From: Candidatus Avacholeplasma faecigallinarum
Lineage (GTDB): Bacteria; Bacillota_I; Bacilli_A; Acholeplasmatales; Anaeroplasmataceae
Reading direction: 5' to 3'
DNA length: 7,600 nt
NCBI GenBank assembly: GCA_018715825.1
Contig: DVKU01000041.1
Span: forward strand, 1 to 7,600
Part shown: positions 6,981 through 7,600 of the stretch, piece after piece
Position numbering within the stretch: the stretch's first letter is position 1
How the letters are laid out: the number at the start of each line of letters is the position of its first letter
Made by a program: the position numbers and the translations under genes
The notes under the pieces: model-generated
What the model saw: the letters and a program-made list of their open reading frames with translations, nothing else
Told to the model about the DNA's origin: nothing
The model's database searches: none

Positions 6981-7003
6981 AAAAAAACCGGCAATAGCCG
7001 GTT
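6981..7003 (-). terminator. Rho-independent terminator of rpmB
   Basis: Read on the - strand, AACCGGC, a TATT loop and GCCGGTT form a 7-bp GC-rich stem (6986-7003) followed directly by a T-run (A-run 6981-6987 on the + strand). It begins 12 bases after the rpmB stop. Together with the next hairpin it gives a double stop. Confidence 0.92.
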
Positions 7004-7014
7004 AGATGCAAGTA

Positions 7015-7203
7015 TTAAGCTCTTTCAATATTTCCCTTTTTCAAAGCTCTAGCAGAAATCTTAACTTTTTTAACATTTCCATTTTCATCTTTGATATGTA
7101 CGGTTTGAAGATTAGCTTTCCAAGTACGACGTGTAGCATTTAAAGCATGTGATCTTCTGTTACCTGTTACTGTTGTTTTTCCAGTTATATAACATTTAGC
7201 CAT
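7015..7203 (-). CDS. rpmB: 50S ribosomal protein L28
   Basis: L28 is a small basic protein of the large ribosomal subunit. From the start chosen here it has 62 residues, normal for Bacilli. Recognisable segments are [29 protein letters not shown], then a VHI...[13 protein letters not shown]-terminal block. It has a single N-terminal Cys, not the paired Cys of zinc-binding L28 forms, so it looks like the zinc-independent type. An in-frame ATG 54 bases further upstream exists, but it lies in the promoter region. The ATG at 7203 has AAGGAGG (7212-7218) 8 nt before it and gives the family N-terminus. It is convergent with spoVM and divergent from whatever follows at the right, as in B. subtilis. 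It has its own promoter and terminator. Confidence 0.97.
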   Translation of the reverse strand: MAKCYITGKTTVTGNRRSHALNATRRTWKANLQTVHIKDENGNVKKVKISARALKKGNIERA

Positions 7204-7248
7204 GGTTCTAACCTCCTTAAGCGTATAATAAAATCTTTCAGCCTCTCT

Positions 7249-7277
7249 AGTATACATTATTTAAATAAAATAATCAA
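7249..7277 (-). promoter_or_regulatory. Sigma-A promoter of rpmB
   Basis: On the - strand TTGATT (7277-7272), a 17-bp spacer and TATACT (7254-7249) give a good housekeeping promoter. Initiation near 7242 leaves a leader of about 39 nt. A-tracts at about 7286-7310, just upstream of the -35, could act as an UP element, as is common for ribosomal genes. Confidence 0.85.
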
Positions 7278-7412
7278 GTTATTTTTGAAAAAAAATTCAT
7301 TTTGAAAAAATATTTATAAATATAGTTAAATTATTAAATTTAAGGAAAAACACTTCTTAAAAAAATTCGTGCAAAATAAAATTAGAAAAGTTTATAAAAA
7401 ATTAAAAAAAAT

Positions 7413-7428
7413 TTGACTTTTTTGTCAA
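7413..7428. repeat. Inverted repeat TTGAC-N6-GTCAA over the P1 -35
   Basis: TTGAC (7413-7417), six T, GTCAA (7424-7428) is a perfect palindrome placed on the -35 box and the start of the spacer, where a repressor would block RNA polymerase. The - strand also reads TTGACA here, but has no -10 at a proper distance. An operator role is inference. Confidence 0.45.
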
Positions 7429-7441
7429 TTAGTGATATAAA
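7413..7441 (+). promoter_or_regulatory. Sigma-A promoter P1, rightward
   Basis: TTGACT (7413-7418), a 17-bp spacer and TATAAA (7436-7441), with a TGA extended -10 at 7433-7435. Initiation would be near 7448. The -35 is one arm of a 16-bp inverted repeat. Confidence 0.78.
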
Positions 7442-7450
7442 ACAATAGTC

Positions 7451-7466
7451 TATGCATTGTTGCATA
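7451..7466. repeat. Inverted repeat TATGCA-TTGT-TGCATA between the two promoters
   Basis: Perfect 6-bp arms around a 4-nt loop lie a few bases after the predicted P1 start. It could be a small transcript hairpin or an operator. It has no T-run, so it is not a terminator. Confidence 0.4.
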
Positions 7467-7484
7467 TGTAAAAAAACATTTACA
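7467..7484. repeat. Inverted repeat TGTAAA-N6-TTTACA over the P2 -35
   Basis: Perfect 6-bp arms; the right arm is the TTTACA -35 box of P2. An overlapping palindrome, ACATTT-ACAA-AAATGT, covers 7476-7491. The placement suits an operator. The arm spacing does not fit the CRP/FNR pattern TGTGA-N6-TCACA, and I do not assign a regulator family. Confidence 0.45.
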
Positions 7485-7507
7485 AAAATGTATTGTGGTG
7501 CTATAAT
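7479..7507 (+). promoter_or_regulatory. Sigma-A promoter P2, rightward
   Basis: TTTACA (7479-7484), a 17-bp spacer and a perfect TATAAT (7502-7507), with a TGC extended -10 at 7499-7501. This is the best housekeeping promoter in the window. Initiation would be near 7514, leaving at least 85 nt of untranslated leader before the window ends. Confidence 0.85.
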
Positions 7508-7600
7508 GTTAAATGAATTAGACATTATCTTTGAAAGAGGGTATTATGTTTTTAGTATTATAGTTTAATTAGGTTTTATATTTTTTTGTAAAAGTTACAG

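Larger units (their letters stand above)
7258..7600. other. Non-coding AT-rich regulatory region at the right end
   Basis: No open frame of useful length exists on either strand. The left part (about 7281-7410) is almost pure A/T with phased A-tracts, including two TTTTGAAAAAA copies 17 bp apart (7283-7293 and 7300-7310) and the palindrome ATATTTATAAATAT (7310-7323). The right part carries two + strand promoters and several short inverted repeats. It is likely the control region of a rightward gene starting beyond 7600; in B. subtilis the Asp23-family gene yloU follows rpmB divergently, but nothing here proves that identity. Confidence 0.7.

Noticed and set aside
7400..7428. Perfect TTGACA on the - strand at 7428-7423 as a leftward promoter
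   Set aside because: No -10 box at 16-18 bp (best 3 of 6). The match follows from the palindrome that forms the P1 -35.
7546..7563. Five-codon ORF (MFLVL) with AGAGGG just upstream, a possible leader peptide
   Set aside because: Too short to separate from chance in AT-rich DNA. It has no run of regulatory codons and no visible attenuator after it.
1..7600. CRISPR array, tRNA, rRNA, insertion sequence or prophage elements
   Set aside because: No spaced direct repeats, tRNA-like folds, transposase or integrase frames, or terminal repeats were found. The window is chromosomal housekeeping sequence.

Overview
The window is AT-rich (by eye about 30% G+C) and comes from a low-GC Bacillota with the standard genetic code. 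TGA ends rsgA, Trp residues are TGG, and every gene has family-typical length. The Bacilli-style RlmN and L28 sequences, the AAGGAGG/GGTGAT Shine-Dalgarno sites and the gene order point to the Bacilli/Erysipelotrichia side of the phylum. A 24-codon spoVM-like gene with a sigma-E-like promoter suggests a spore former or a recent descendant of one. I would not name a genus.

Layout. 1-785: 3' part of pheS. 787-3162: pheT, closed by a strong hairpin terminator. 3163-3332: intergenic DNA with a candidate promoter for the next unit. 3333-6824: rlmN, a membrane-anchored PASTA-repeat protein, rsgA and rpe, all on the + strand; rsgA and rpe are tightly coupled to the genes before them. 6863-6937: the very small spoVM gene. 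6930-7003: two hairpins between convergent spoVM (+) and rpmB (-). 7015-7203: rpmB on the - strand with its own sigma-A promoter. 7258-7600: non-coding, very AT-rich DNA with two well-formed + strand promoters and several short palindromes, probably driving a gene that starts beyond the window.

How the genes fit together. PheS and PheT form phenylalanyl-tRNA synthetase. The second unit matches the Bacillus subtilis rlmN-prpC-prkC-rsgA-rpe-thiN-spoVM-rpmB locus: 23S rRNA methylation, 30S maturation GTPase, pentose phosphate epimerase, spore morphogenesis peptide and ribosomal protein L28. Three members are missing here. The phosphatase prpC is absent. The Ser/Thr kinase prkC is replaced by a protein that keeps the membrane anchor and four PASTA-like repeats but has no kinase domain. 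The gene thiN is absent between rpe and spoVM.

The two most interesting items are the kinase-less PASTA protein in the prpC-prkC slot and the spoVM microgene with its predicted sporulation promoter.
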